DNA from: Castellaniella sp040276065
GTDB lineage: Bacteria > Pseudomonadota > Gammaproteobacteria > Burkholderiales > Burkholderiaceae_B
Assembly: GCF_040276065.1 (NCBI RefSeq)
Contig: NZ_JBELOI010000003.1
Coordinates: 62,001-126,000 of the forward strand
Direction: 5' to 3'
DNA: 64,000 nt
A program made the translations under genes and the position numbers. A model generated the notes under the pieces. That model saw only the letters and a program-made list of their open reading frames with translations, searched no databases and had not been told where the DNA came from. Shown here piece after piece: positions 17,062 through 29,403 of the stretch (position 1 is the first letter of the stretch; each line of letters opens with the position of its first letter).

Positions 17062-18693
17062 TCACGCCGCGCGTACCCTCACATAATGCCCTGGCGCGGG
17101 CTCGAGAGTTCTGTATCGACGATTGCCGAGCGTGCCCTTGGAACGGGCCTTGCCACCGGAGTGGCCGGCCAGCCAGCCGAGCCAATCGGGCCACCAGCTA
17201 CCCGAATGCCGAGGGGCGTCCCGCAGCCACGCATCGGCATCGGTCGCCCCCTCGCGGCGATCCCCCTCATCATACGCCCAGTAGCCTCGGCGCCCGCGCG
17301 CGGGCGGATTGATCACCCCGGCGATATGGCCCGACTCGCCCAACACGAAACGCGTGGCGCCGCGCAGCACGCGGCGGGACGCGTAGGCCGAGGTCCAGGG
17401 AACGATATGGTCCTCGCGCGAGGCGTACAGATAGGTCGGCATGCGCAAAGCGCCCAGATCGATTGGCTGGCCGCCGATCAGGACTGCGCCCGGGGTCTTG
17501 AGGCGGTTTTCCAGGTAGGTGTTCCGGAAATACCAGGCGAAGAACGGACCCGGCAGATTCGTGCCGTCGGCATTCCAGGCCAGCAGGTCGAAGGCCCGTG
17601 GGGCCTCGCCCATCATGTAGTTGGAAGCGACGTAGTTCCAGACGAGTTCGGCGGGCCTGAGAAACGAGAATGTCGTGCCCAGCTCGCGCGCGGTCATCAA
17701 GCCGCCGAGGCCGAATTGCCGTTCGCGCGCGCGCGCGTGGCATTCGTCGACGAACACATCGAGAATGCCGGTGTCGGCAAAGTCGAGGAAAGTCGTGAGC
17801 AACGTCAACGCGGCCACCGGGTCCTCGCCGCGCGCCTTGGCCAGGGCCAGCGTGCTGGCGAGCAGGGTCCCGCCGACACAAAACCCGAGGGCGTTGATCT
17901 GCGCTTGGCCGCTGATGGCGCGCACCACCTCGATGGCCCGCAGGACGCCATCCTGTATGTAGTCGTCCCAGCTCGCCTGATCGATGCCGTCCGTATCGGT
18001 GGCCAGCGGATTGCGCCACGAAATCATGTAGACGCTGAATCCGGCCTCGAGGGCGTGACGCACGAACGAGTTGTCGGCCTGCAGATCGAGGATGTAGAAC
18101 TTGTTGATGCACGGCGGCACCATGAGCAGCGGGCGCGCATGCACCTGCGATGCCAGCGGGCGATACTGGATCACCTGCATCAAGGGGTTCTGGAAGACCA
18201 CCGCGCCGGGCGTCGCGGCGATGTTCTCGCCCAGGGTGAACGCGGATTCGTCAGTCTGGCTGATGCGGCCTTTTTGCAGATCCTCGACCAGGTTTTGCAG
18301 GCCCTTGCGCAGCGATTCGCCCTGCGTGCGCCGCAGGGCCTCGAGGGCCTCGGGGTTGGTGGCCAAGTAATTGGCCGGCGAGGCGGCCTCGGTCCATTGC
18401 ATGATCGCGAACTGCAGGCGCTGGCGTTCGTCCAGGGACAGCTCGGCGGCATCGGCCATTTGCCGCAGAGCGCGGGCGCCGATCAAGTAGGCATGTGCGG
18501 CAAACAGGCTCTGGGGGGTGTCGGCCCAGGCTGGCGAGGAGAACCGGCGGTCATCAGGCACGTCCAGCGTCCCCTCGCGCAGCCCCTCGAACAGGGCCTG
18601 GCATTCCCGCAGATAATCGGCCTGGATCCGGGCGAGGCGGTCGGGCGAAATGCCCTGCGGCACCTGCCCTGGAAACTGATTGCGCTCACCCAC
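17062..18693 (-). CDS. phaC: Class I poly(3-hydroxyalkanoate) synthase PhaC
   Basis: PhaC polymerises (R)-3-hydroxyacyl-CoA on granule surfaces. The PhaC N-terminal domain is followed by the alpha/beta-hydrolase core with the lipase-like box GFCVGG, where Cys272 is the catalytic nucleophile. Asp in the SREDHIVPW region and His in ESGHIAGVINPPARG complete the triad. I chose GTG at 18693 (544 aa) because AGGGGG lies 7 bases upstream; an ATG at 18741 in frame lacks such a site. First gene of phaC-phaB-phaR. Confidence 0.94.
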   Translation of the reverse strand: MGERNQFPGQVPQGISPDRLARIQADYLRECQALFEGLREGTLDVPDDRRFSSPAWADTPQSLFAAHAYLIGARALRQMADAAELSLDERQRLQFAIMQWTEAASPANYLATNPEALEALRRTQGESLRKGLQNLVEDLQKGRISQTDESAFTLGENIAATPGAVVFQNPLMQVIQYRPLASQVHARPLLMVPPCINKFYILDLQADNSFVRHALEAGFSVYMISWRNPLATDTDGIDQASWDDYIQDGVLRAIEVVRAISGQAQINALGFCVGGTLLASTLALAKARGEDPVAALTLLTTFLDFADTGILDVFVDECHARARERQFGLGGLMTARELGTTFSFLRPAELVWNYVASNYMMGEAPRAFDLLAWNADGTNLPGPFFAWYFRNTYLENRLKTPGAVLIGGQPIDLGALRMPTYLYASREDHIVPWTSAYASRRVLRGATRFVLGESGHIAGVINPPARGRRGYWAYDEGDRREGATDADAWLRDAPRHSGSWWPDWLGWLAGHSGGKARSKGTLGNRRYRTLEPAPGHYVRVRAA

Positions 18694-18744
18694 TGAAATT
18701 CCCCCTGCCTGAGTCCGGTCACGCATGACCGTCCATTGCAAACG

Positions 18745-18773
18745 ATCATGGCCATTCTGACAAATCGTGTCAA
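18745..18773 (-). promoter_or_regulatory. Promoter of phaC-phaB-phaR
   Basis: The minus strand has an exact TTGACA (18773-18768), a 17-base spacer and CATGAT (18750-18745). Transcription would begin near 18738, about 45 bases before the proposed GTG start of phaC. This also argues against the upstream ATG at 18741 as start codon. Confidence 0.65.
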
Positions 18774-18786
18774 TCAGGGTAAGTCG

Positions 18787-19590
18787 CTAGTGTTCATGCG
18801 TCGTTTCAGCGGCGCCATGCGCGGGACGCGGCGCCAGCCACGCAACCGTTGCCTGCCGGCCCGTACGCGCGGCGCGCCGATAGGAATAGAAGCGCTGCGC
18901 ATCGCGATACGTGCAAAGGTGGCTGCTCTCGATCTGCTCGACACCCGCGGCCCGCAGACGGTGGCTCGCAATCGCCGGCAAGTCGGCCAGCCAGCGATCG
19001 CTGCCAGGCCGCGCGTTAAAGAATGCAGCCGTCGACGGGTCAGGTCCGGTGAATGCCTCGCGCACCTCGGGCCCGACCTCGAAGCTCGCCTGGCCGATCG
19101 CCGGACCGATCCAGGCGTGCCAGCGGCTGTCGCGCGGCGCCCGCGGACGCATCCGCTCGAGGGTGTTCTCCAGCACGCCGGCCGCCAGCCCGCGCCAGCC
19201 CGCATGCGCGACGCCCAGCACGCCGCCCCCGGCATCGGCCAGCACCACGGGCAGGCAATCCGCGGTCATGATGATCAATGGACGATCGGGCCGCGTCGTG
19301 ACCGCCGCATCGGCCCTGGGCGGCGCATCGCCGCCCCAGGCGTCGGCATCGCAGACCTCGGTGCCGTGCACCTGATCAAGCCATAGGGGTTCGGCCGGCA
19401 GGAGGCTGCCCAGCAAGGCGCGATTACGCAGGACATCCCGTGGCGCATCGCCCACGTGCAGCCCGAGGTTCAGGCCGTCCCAGGGCGGTGCGCTGCCTCC
19501 CCCGGCCCGCGTACTGCAGAAATAATGCACGCCGGGCCAGGGCTGGCCGGTCACGCGCTCGATGGCCGAATCCGCATACGCCGTGGTCAT
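18787..19590 (-). CDS. pgeF: Peptidoglycan editing factor PgeF (YfiH, laccase-like domain)
   Basis: YfiH/PgeF proteins are multicopper-oxidase-fold-unrelated purine nucleoside/laccase-like domain proteins that remove misincorporated L-Ser from peptidoglycan precursors and have been ascribed purine nucleoside phosphorylase activity. The 267-residue protein has the conserved metal ligands in LDQVHGTEV, TADCLPVVL and GVAHAGWRGL. The start at 19590 follows GAGGAGG; the longer frame to 19659 overlaps rluD. It lies 16 bases after rluD, its usual partner. Confidence 0.92.
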   Translation of the reverse strand: MTTAYADSAIERVTGQPWPGVHYFCSTRAGGGSAPPWDGLNLGLHVGDAPRDVLRNRALLGSLLPAEPLWLDQVHGTEVCDADAWGGDAPPRADAAVTTRPDRPLIIMTADCLPVVLADAGGGVLGVAHAGWRGLAAGVLENTLERMRPRAPRDSRWHAWIGPAIGQASFEVGPEVREAFTGPDPSTAAFFNARPGSDRWLADLPAIASHRLRAAGVEQIESSHLCTYRDAQRFYSYRRAARTGRQATVAWLAPRPAHGAAETTHEH

Positions 19591-19606
19591 GATGTCTGGA
19601 GCCTCC

Positions 19607-20555
<949 letters not shown>

Positions 20556-20566
<11 letters not shown>

Positions 20567-20584
20567 GTCGACAAATCATATAAT
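20556..20584 (+). promoter_or_regulatory. Promoter of bamD
   Basis: GTGTCA at 20556-20561, a 17-base spacer and an exact TATAAT at 20579-20584. The -35 overlaps the first codons of the divergent rluD. The leader before the bamD GTG would be about 30 bases. Confidence 0.6.
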
Positions 20585-20621
20585 CTGCCAGCAATGCTAA
20601 CACCCTGATCAAGGATGCCCT

Positions 20622-21461
20622 GTGATCCTCTGCGACACGCTTCGTTTCAATGCCATCGCGCGGCGCGCGCTGGCGGCCATCGCTTTTCTCGCCCTGGCGC
20701 TCGCGGCGGGCTGCAGCTCGACCAAGGGAAATGTCGATCCGACCGCGGGCTGGAGCGCCGAGCGCCTGTACCAGCAGTCGCGCGAGGACATGAGCGGTGG
20801 CCGCTGGACCGAAGCCCGCCAAAACCTCGAAGCCCTCGAGGCACGCTATCCGTTCGGCATCTATGCCCAGCAGGCGCTGATCGACCAGGCCTACGTCAAC
20901 TGGAAGGACGAGGAGCCCGAGCAGGCCAAGGCGGCGATCGACCGTTTCATGCAGCAATACCCCAACCACCCAGGCACCGACTACATGCTGTACCTCAAGG
21001 GCATGCTGACCTTCACCCCGCCCAGCGCGGTGCTATCGAACATCACGCGCCAGGATCCAGCCGAGCGCGACCCCAAGGGGCTGCGCGCGTCCTATGAGGC
21101 CTTCAACGAGCTGATCAAGCGCTATCCCGACAGCCGCTACACCCCCGATGCCCGCAAGCGCGTCGCCTGGCTGGTGAACACCATCGCCGAAAACGAGGTG
21201 CACGTCGCCGAGTATTACTACCAGCGCGGCGCCTACGTCGCGGCGGCCAACCGCGCGCAGACCGTGATCACGGATTTCGAGGGCGCGCCGATCGTGGAAA
21301 AGGCCCTCTACCTGATGATGATCAGCTATGACAAGCTGGGCCTGGACACGCTGCGCGACGACGCCAAGCGGGTCCTCGACCAGAACTTCCCCAACAGCAA
21401 GTACTACGCCCAGGGCCTGGACGAGTCCGTCAATTACTGGAACCCGATCAACTGGTTCTGA
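20622..21461 (+). CDS. bamD: Outer membrane assembly lipoprotein BamD
   Basis: BamD is the essential lipoprotein of the BAM complex, which inserts beta-barrel proteins into the outer membrane. The 279-residue protein has a lipoprotein signal ending in the lipobox LAAGC (Cys31) and about five TPR units, with RYPFGIYAQQALIDQAY and FIERYPDSRYTPDARKR-like repeats (here LIKRYPDSRYTPDARKR). Translation starts at GTG, preceded by AAGGA at a good distance. Confidence 0.95.
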   Translation: MILCDTLRFNAIARRALAAIAFLALALAAGCSSTKGNVDPTAGWSAERLYQQSREDMSGGRWTEARQNLEALEARYPFGIYAQQALIDQAYVNWKDEEPEQAKAAIDRFMQQYPNHPGTDYMLYLKGMLTFTPPSAVLSNITRQDPAERDPKGLRASYEAFNELIKRYPDSRYTPDARKRVAWLVNTIAENEVHVAEYYYQRGAYVAAANRAQTVITDFEGAPIVEKALYLMMISYDKLGLDTLRDDAKRVLDQNFPNSKYYAQGLDESVNYWNPINWF

Positions 21462-21467
21462 GGCCAG

Positions 21468-21486
21468 GCCCGCTCAATCGGCGGGC
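21468..21486. terminator. Possible weak terminator between bamD and the convergent helicase gene
   Basis: GCCCGC and GCGGGC form a 6-bp stem with a 7-base loop shortly after the bamD stop. There is no T-run on either side, so termination is uncertain. Confidence 0.3.
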
Positions 21487-21557
21487 TTGCTGCCATCGAT
21501 GGACTTTGCAACACGGGGTGGGCAGCGCGGACGCCGACTCTGAAACCGAACAGGGCA

Positions 21558-23558
21558 CTAGCCGCTTGCCGAGCCCTCCTCGGCCGCCTGCGCGGGAGGA
21601 CTTGCCAAAAACTCGCACGCCTGCGCCGCCTCGCGCGTGCGGGCGAACGGCGGCAGGCCGCGCCACAGGCGGCGACCGTAGGGTTTGTCGACCAGCCGGC
21701 CATCGCCAACCATCAGCACCCCCCAGTCCGCCTCGGAACGGATCAGGCGGCCGGCCCCTTGCTTGAGGACCAGCGCGGCTTGGGGCAGTTGATATTCCAT
21801 GAACGGATTGCCGCCCTCGGCCCGGCAGGCGTTCAGGCGCGCCTCGATGACCGGATCGTCGGGCGGTGCGAAGGGCAGCTTGTCGATAGCCACCAGCGTG
21901 AGGGCATCGCCGGGCACATCGATGCCCTCCCAGAAACTGGCGCTGCCAACCAGCACCGCATCGCCTGCCCGGCGGAAACGCTCGAGCAGCAGTCCGCGGG
22001 AGACCTCACCCTGGCGCATGACCGGGCGCGTCGACGCGCATTCGGCGAGATGCCGCGCCAGCACGTCGGCGACCCGATCCACCGCTCGCAGGGTCGTGCA
22101 CAGCACCAGCACCCCACCCGGACAGGCATCGACCAGCGGCAGCAAGGCCCGGGCGAAGGCATCGACGAACTGGGGATCCCCGGGCCAGGGCAAGCCCCGG
22201 GGTACGTACAGCAGGGCGCGCGCCGGGTAATCGAACGGCGAGGTCCAGTGGTCGGTCACCGCGTCCTCCAGGCCGAGCTGGCGCAGGAAATGTCCGAAAT
22301 CCCCCTGAACCGAGAGCGTGGCCGAGGTCAGCACCCAGGTCTGTCCCGGACGCCGGAAGCCTGAAAAGATCCGTGCCACCGACAAGGGCGCGCGTTGCAA
22401 GCGCAGGGATTGGTTCCCAAGCTCGACCCAGCGCACCGCGGCCTCGCCTTCGGGGGCCGCCTCGCCGCGTGCGGGCAGGCGCCACTGCTGCAAGCGTCCG
22501 AGCAGGCCTTCGGCCGTGCGGGCCGCGGCCGCGAGGTCGGGATGGCGATCCTCCTGCGACTGCAGGCGCCGCGCGGCATCGTCCAGCGCCTCGATCAGAG
22601 CGTCGAGCTTTTCATCGAAAGCCTCGGCCTCGGGAATCGACTGGAAGGTTGCCCGTGCGCCGGGCATGAGCGCCACCGGCGCGGCGGCGAGCCGCAGCTC
22701 GCGCGCCGCGCCCTCGAGGCGCCGCGCGGCCTCGCTCCAGGGTGTCGCCTCGCGGGCATGCGCCAGACCTGCGGCCTCCATCGCACGCGCGCAGTCCAGC
22801 ACCTGGTGCACGGAGACCGCTTGTCCCAGAAAGCGCGTGGCCGTATCGGGCAACTGATGAGCCTCGTCGAAGACCACCATGCGGGCCTCGGGCAGCAAGT
22901 CGGTGACGCCCTCCTCGCGCAAGGCGAGATCCGCCATGAACAGCGCATGATTGACCACCACCACATCGGCCTCCTGAGCATGGCGGCGGGCCTTGAGCAG
23001 GAAGCAGTCCCGCACGAAGGGGCACTCTTGCCCCAGGCAATTCTCACGGGTGGAGGTCGCGCGGTTCCAGATATCGGCCCCCTCGGGCACGGCGGGCAGC
23101 TCGGCCTTGTCGCCAGTGGCGGTCTCGCGGGTGAAACGCTGGATTTCGCGTAGCTGGCGGACCTCGTCGGCGGACTTCAGGCCGCGCTCGTCCTGGCCCA
23201 GGCGGTCAAGATGGTAATGGCACACGTAATTGGCGCGGCCCTTGAGCAACGCCACGTCGACCGGCAGTGCCAACGCCTCGCGCAGCCGCGGGATGTCGCG
23301 ACGGAACAATTGATCCTGCAAGGTGCGGGTACCCGTTGAAATCAGGACCTTGTCGCCCGACAGGAAGGCCGGCACGAGGTAGGCCCAGGTCTTGCCCGTG
23401 CCGGTGCCCGCCTCGGCCACCAGCACGCCGCCGTCCGCCAGCGCGCGCCCGATCGCATCCGAGAGCTCGCGCTGGGCGATGCGCGGACTGTAGCCCGGCA
23501 TATGGCGCGCCAGGGCGCCGGATGGGCCGAAAACATCGGTCAACTCGTGGGGAAACAT
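21558..23558 (-). CDS. ATP-dependent DNA helicase of the DinG/YoaA (XPD-like) family
   Basis: The 666-residue protein has the superfamily 2 motifs of XPD-like 5'-3' helicases: Walker A GTGTGKT at 51-57 and the DEAH box at 231-234. Four cysteines, Cys113, Cys174, Cys179 and Cys185, are placed as in iron-sulfur-cluster helicases, so an Fe-S domain is intact. Members act in DNA repair, resolving R-loops or replication intermediates. Distinguishing DinG from YoaA by eye is not safe; the length is closer to YoaA. It is divergent from tex. Confidence 0.9.
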   Translation of the reverse strand: MFPHELTDVFGPSGALARHMPGYSPRIAQRELSDAIGRALADGGVLVAEAGTGTGKTWAYLVPAFLSGDKVLISTGTRTLQDQLFRRDIPRLREALALPVDVALLKGRANYVCHYHLDRLGQDERGLKSADEVRQLREIQRFTRETATGDKAELPAVPEGADIWNRATSTRENCLGQECPFVRDCFLLKARRHAQEADVVVVNHALFMADLALREEGVTDLLPEARMVVFDEAHQLPDTATRFLGQAVSVHQVLDCARAMEAAGLAHAREATPWSEAARRLEGAARELRLAAAPVALMPGARATFQSIPEAEAFDEKLDALIEALDDAARRLQSQEDRHPDLAAAARTAEGLLGRLQQWRLPARGEAAPEGEAAVRWVELGNQSLRLQRAPLSVARIFSGFRRPGQTWVLTSATLSVQGDFGHFLRQLGLEDAVTDHWTSPFDYPARALLYVPRGLPWPGDPQFVDAFARALLPLVDACPGGVLVLCTTLRAVDRVADVLARHLAECASTRPVMRQGEVSRGLLLERFRRAGDAVLVGSASFWEGIDVPGDALTLVAIDKLPFAPPDDPVIEARLNACRAEGGNPFMEYQLPQAALVLKQGAGRLIRSEADWGVLMVGDGRLVDKPYGRRLWRGLPPFARTREAAQACEFLASPPAQAAEEGSASG

Positions 23559-23667
23559 GGCTGAGCGCTAGAGGGAGGATGGGGATCATGATAGCCGAGC
23601 CATTTCGGCAATGGCGCGGCCTTGTGGCAAAATCTGCCCCTTGTCGCTCGTACCTTATGATGAACCC

Positions 23668-26034
<2,367 letters not shown>

Positions 26035-26066
26035 GCCCATTTCCCACTACACATTCGGCAGAATTA

Positions 26067-26080
26067 TTGATCCGTATCAG
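26067..26080 (+). promoter_or_regulatory. FNR/ANR-type site upstream of the second PHA synthase operon
   Basis: TTGAT-CCGT-ATCAG matches the FNR consensus TTGAT-N4-ATCAA in 9 of 10 defined positions. It lies 48 bases before the start codon at 26128. If it sits at about -41.5, transcription would start close to 26115, with TTAAAA near 26102-26107 as a weak -10. It suggests oxygen-responsive activation. Confidence 0.6.
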
Positions 26081-26127
26081 AACTGGAAAACGCACCATCG
26101 GTTAAAAGGTCGGCAAGGAGAACCGTC

Positions 26128-27882
26128 ATGCCGCCCCCCCCGACCGACCGTGCCACTGATGCCCGGGCAGCCGCCCGGGCCACCGACCAGTATTTCCATG
26201 CCAGCCAGGCACGCGCCTTCGCATCGCTCTCGCCCGCCTCCCTCAGCCTGGCGTGGCTGGACTGGGCGATGCACCTGGCCGCCTCGCCAGGCAAACAGAC
26301 CGAGCTCGCGCGCCTGGCCGTCGCCCACCAGAGCGAGCTGGCACGCTACCTGTACGATTGCCTGAAGACCGCAGGGGATCCGTCCCGAGCCTGCGTCACC
26401 CCCCCCGAAACCGACCGCCGCTTCAGCGACCCGGCCTGGTGCCGCTGGCCCTATAACCTGCTGCACCAGGGCTTTCTGCTGACCCAGAGCTGGTGGGAGG
26501 ACGCCACGTCCGAAATACCAGGCGTCGACCCCCATCACCTGCACCAGGTGTCGTTCTGGGCGCGCCAATGGTTGGACATGATGTCGCCGGGCAACCAGCT
26601 CCATACCAACCCGGTCGCCCTGCGCCGTACCGCAAAGGAGCACGGCATGAATCTTGCGCGCGGCGGCGGGTATCTGCTGGAGGACATCGTCCGGCATCAG
26701 GCCGGCATGCCCATCGCGGGCGCGGAACGATTCCGCGTGGGCCGGGACGTTGCAGCCACCCAAGGCCAGGTGGTGGCCCGCAACCACCTGGCCGAGCTGA
26801 TCCAGTATGCCCCGACGACCCGGACAGTCCGACCCGAGCCCGTGCTGCTGGTGCCGGCCTGGATCATGAAGTACTACATCCTCGACCTGTCGCCGCACAA
26901 CTCCCTCGTGCGTTATCTTTGCGATCAGGGATACACCGTCTTTTGCCTGTCCTGGAAGAACCCCACCGACAAGGACGCGGAACTGGGTATGGACGACTAT
27001 CTGCAGGACGGATTCTTCGCCGCCCTGGACATGATCGGGCGTATCCTGCCCGAACGCCGCATCCACGCGACCGGCTATTGCCTGGGTGGCACCTTGCTCG
27101 CCATCGCGGCGGCGGCCATGGCGCGCGATGGCGACGATCGACTGGCCACCATCAGCCTGTTCACCGCCCAGGTGGACTTCAGCGAACCGGGGGAGCTCGC
27201 CCTGTTCATCGACGAGGCACAGGTCCATATGCTCGAGGCGCAGATGCAGCGCCGGGGCTACTTCAGCGCCGACCAAATGGCCGGCGCCTTCCAGATGCTG
27301 CGGTCCTACGACCTGCTCTGGTCACGCATCCTCCACGAATACCTGCTGGGCGAGCGGCGCCCCATCAACGACCTGATGGCCTGGAACGCCGATACGACCC
27401 GCATGCCCGCCCGGATGCATTCCCAGTACCTGCGGCGCCTGTATCTGAACAACGACCTGAGTGCCGGACGCTATCCGGTGGGCGGTCGCCCGGTGTCGAT
27501 CGGCGACATCCGCCGGCCGGTTTTCGCCGTCGGCACCCTCACCGATCACGTCGCCCCCTGGCGCTCGGTCTACAAGCTCCACCAGTTTTACCCCGGAGAG
27601 CTGAGCTTCGTGCTGACCAGCGGCGGGCACAATGCCGGCATCGTCAACGAACCCGGCCACCCCCGGCGCCAATACCGCATCCGCACTCGACAGCCCGGCG
27701 ATGCCCACCTGCCGCCCGACGACTGGCTGGACGGGACGTCGGCGCACGCTGGATCCTGGTGGACCGCCTGGTCGCAATGGCTGGCGCAACGCTCGGGCCG
27801 CCGCGTAGCGCCGCCGACCCTGGGGGCACCCGGCTCGCCGGCCCTGGACGACGCGCCCGGCCGCTATGTATTGGAGTCCTGA
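26128..27882 (+). CDS. Second poly(3-hydroxyalkanoate) synthase (PhaC-like)
   Basis: A 584-residue PhaC-family protein with the synthase box GYCLGG and nucleophile Cys318, an Asp in TLTDHVAPW and a His in SGGHNAGIV, so the catalytic triad is present. The N-terminal PhaC domain is also visible (GNQLHTNPVAL). It differs clearly from the PhaC at 17062-18693 and is not beside phaB. It opens a long operon with an exporter and an acyl-phosphate pathway, 3 bases before the outer-membrane lipoprotein gene, and has a strong AAGGAG site. Polymerase is the likely activity; depolymerase-like or other acyl transfer is possible. Confidence 0.85.
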   Translation: MPPPPTDRATDARAAARATDQYFHASQARAFASLSPASLSLAWLDWAMHLAASPGKQTELARLAVAHQSELARYLYDCLKTAGDPSRACVTPPETDRRFSDPAWCRWPYNLLHQGFLLTQSWWEDATSEIPGVDPHHLHQVSFWARQWLDMMSPGNQLHTNPVALRRTAKEHGMNLARGGGYLLEDIVRHQAGMPIAGAERFRVGRDVAATQGQVVARNHLAELIQYAPTTRTVRPEPVLLVPAWIMKYYILDLSPHNSLVRYLCDQGYTVFCLSWKNPTDKDAELGMDDYLQDGFFAALDMIGRILPERRIHATGYCLGGTLLAIAAAAMARDGDDRLATISLFTAQVDFSEPGELALFIDEAQVHMLEAQMQRRGYFSADQMAGAFQMLRSYDLLWSRILHEYLLGERRPINDLMAWNADTTRMPARMHSQYLRRLYLNNDLSAGRYPVGGRPVSIGDIRRPVFAVGTLTDHVAPWRSVYKLHQFYPGELSFVLTSGGHNAGIVNEPGHPRRQYRIRTRQPGDAHLPPDDWLDGTSAHAGSWWTAWSQWLAQRSGRRVAPPTLGAPGSPALDDAPGRYVLES

Positions 27883-27885
27883 ACC

Positions 27886-29403
27886 ATGATGCCGTGCAAT
27901 CCCGAGGGCCCGCGGCGCAAGCGCGGGCGGGCCGCCGACATCACCCGCGCCCTGGGTGCGGCCTGCCTGCTGCTGATCCTCCCGGCATGCGTCAACCTGG
28001 CCCCCGAAACTCGAATTCCGCCCCTGCCGGTCGCCGATGCCTGGCCAGCCGACACCGGCACGGCCGCCGCCCGCGCGCTGGACGAGCTCGACTGGTCACA
28101 TTATTTCCAGGACGCCGACATGCGCCGGCTGATCGGCCTGGCGCTGGCGCACAACCGCGATCTGCGCCTGGCCGCCCTGCGCGTGCGCGAGGCCGAGGCC
28201 GCCTATCGTATCCAGCGATCGGATCTGCCGCCATCGATCGGCGCCCAAGGCGGCACCGAGCGCAGCCACGTACCCGGCGACCTCAACCTGACCGGCCAAC
28301 CTCAGATCCAGTCCCGGCACCAGGCCGGCATCGGCCTGAGCAACTGGGAAATCGACCTTTGGGGCCGGATCCGCAATTTGAAGGATGCCGCACTCGACGA
28401 CTGGCTGGCCACGGAGGCTGCCCGCCAGGCCTTCCAGGTCGCGCTGGTGCGGCAAGTGGCCGATTCGGTATTGGCGCTGCGGGAACTGGACCAGCGCGCC
28501 TTTCTGGCGAACCAGGCGGTCCACAACCGCCGGCAGTCCCTGAATATTTTCGAGCAGCGCCTGGCGGTGGGCTCCTCGTCCGAACTGGAACTGACCCAAG
28601 TGCGCACCCTGCTGATCCAGGCCCAGGCGCTGCAAGCCCAATTGAAACAGGAACGGGCCGCCGCTGCCCACGCGTTGACCTTGCTGACGGGCACCGACCC
28701 CGGATTGGCGCCCATGGACGGCATCACACTGGAATCGACCTGGCTGACCCGGCTGGAACCGGGCCTGCCCTCTGAAGTCCTGCTGGCCCGCCCTGACATC
28801 CAGGCGGCCGAGGCCCAACTGCGGGCCGCCCACGCTCGGATCGGCGCCGCCCGGGCCGCCTTCCTGCCGCGCATCGCCCTGACCTCGAGCATCGGTTCGG
28901 CCAGTGCCGAGCTCGATGGGCTGTTCGACGGCGGCAGCAAGGCCTGGGTCTTTGCCCCCGTGATCCAGGTGCCGATCTTCACAGCCGGGCGCCTGCGCGC
29001 CAGCCTGGACGTCGCCGAAATCCGCCGTGACATGGCCGTGGCTACCTACGAGCGCAGCATCCAGGCCGCCTTCCGCGAGGTGTCCGACGCCCTGTCCGCG
29101 CGCCAGGGGCTGGCCGAGCAACTGGCCATCCAGGCCCGCATGGCGCAAACGCAGGCCGAGCGAGCCGGTCTGGCCCAACTACGCTACGACAGCGGCGCCA
29201 CGCCCTATCTAGAGGTCCTGGATGCCGAGCGGGACTCGCTGAGCGCCCAACAGCAGTTGGTCCAGGTCCGCCGCGCCTGGCTGTCGAGTCAGGTCGCCCT
29301 GTATACGGCGCTGGGCGGCGGCACCGGCCAGGTCCCAGCCGACGCGCCTGCCTCGGCGGATACCGCCGCAGCCCCCGCCCCTAACGTTCTCCTCCCCCTA
29401 TGA
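27886..29403 (+). CDS. Outer membrane efflux lipoprotein, NodT/OprM type
   Basis: A 505-residue TolC-like outer-membrane channel lipoprotein. The signal sequence ends in the lipobox LPAC (Cys35). Two OEP repeats follow, with the family signatures WEIDLWGRIRN and AARAAFLPRIALTSSIG-like text (here GAARAAFLPRIALTSS) and SGATPYLEVLDAERDSLSAQ. It would form the outer-membrane exit for the membrane-fusion protein and ABC proteins encoded next; the next gene overlaps it by 4 bases. Confidence 0.92.
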   Translation: MMPCNPEGPRRKRGRAADITRALGAACLLLILPACVNLAPETRIPPLPVADAWPADTGTAAARALDELDWSHYFQDADMRRLIGLALAHNRDLRLAALRVREAEAAYRIQRSDLPPSIGAQGGTERSHVPGDLNLTGQPQIQSRHQAGIGLSNWEIDLWGRIRNLKDAALDDWLATEAARQAFQVALVRQVADSVLALRELDQRAFLANQAVHNRRQSLNIFEQRLAVGSSSELELTQVRTLLIQAQALQAQLKQERAAAAHALTLLTGTDPGLAPMDGITLESTWLTRLEPGLPSEVLLARPDIQAAEAQLRAAHARIGAARAAFLPRIALTSSIGSASAELDGLFDGGSKAWVFAPVIQVPIFTAGRLRASLDVAEIRRDMAVATYERSIQAAFREVSDALSARQGLAEQLAIQARMAQTQAERAGLAQLRYDSGATPYLEVLDAERDSLSAQQQLVQVRRAWLSSQVALYTALGGGTGQVPADAPASADTAAAPAPNVLLPL

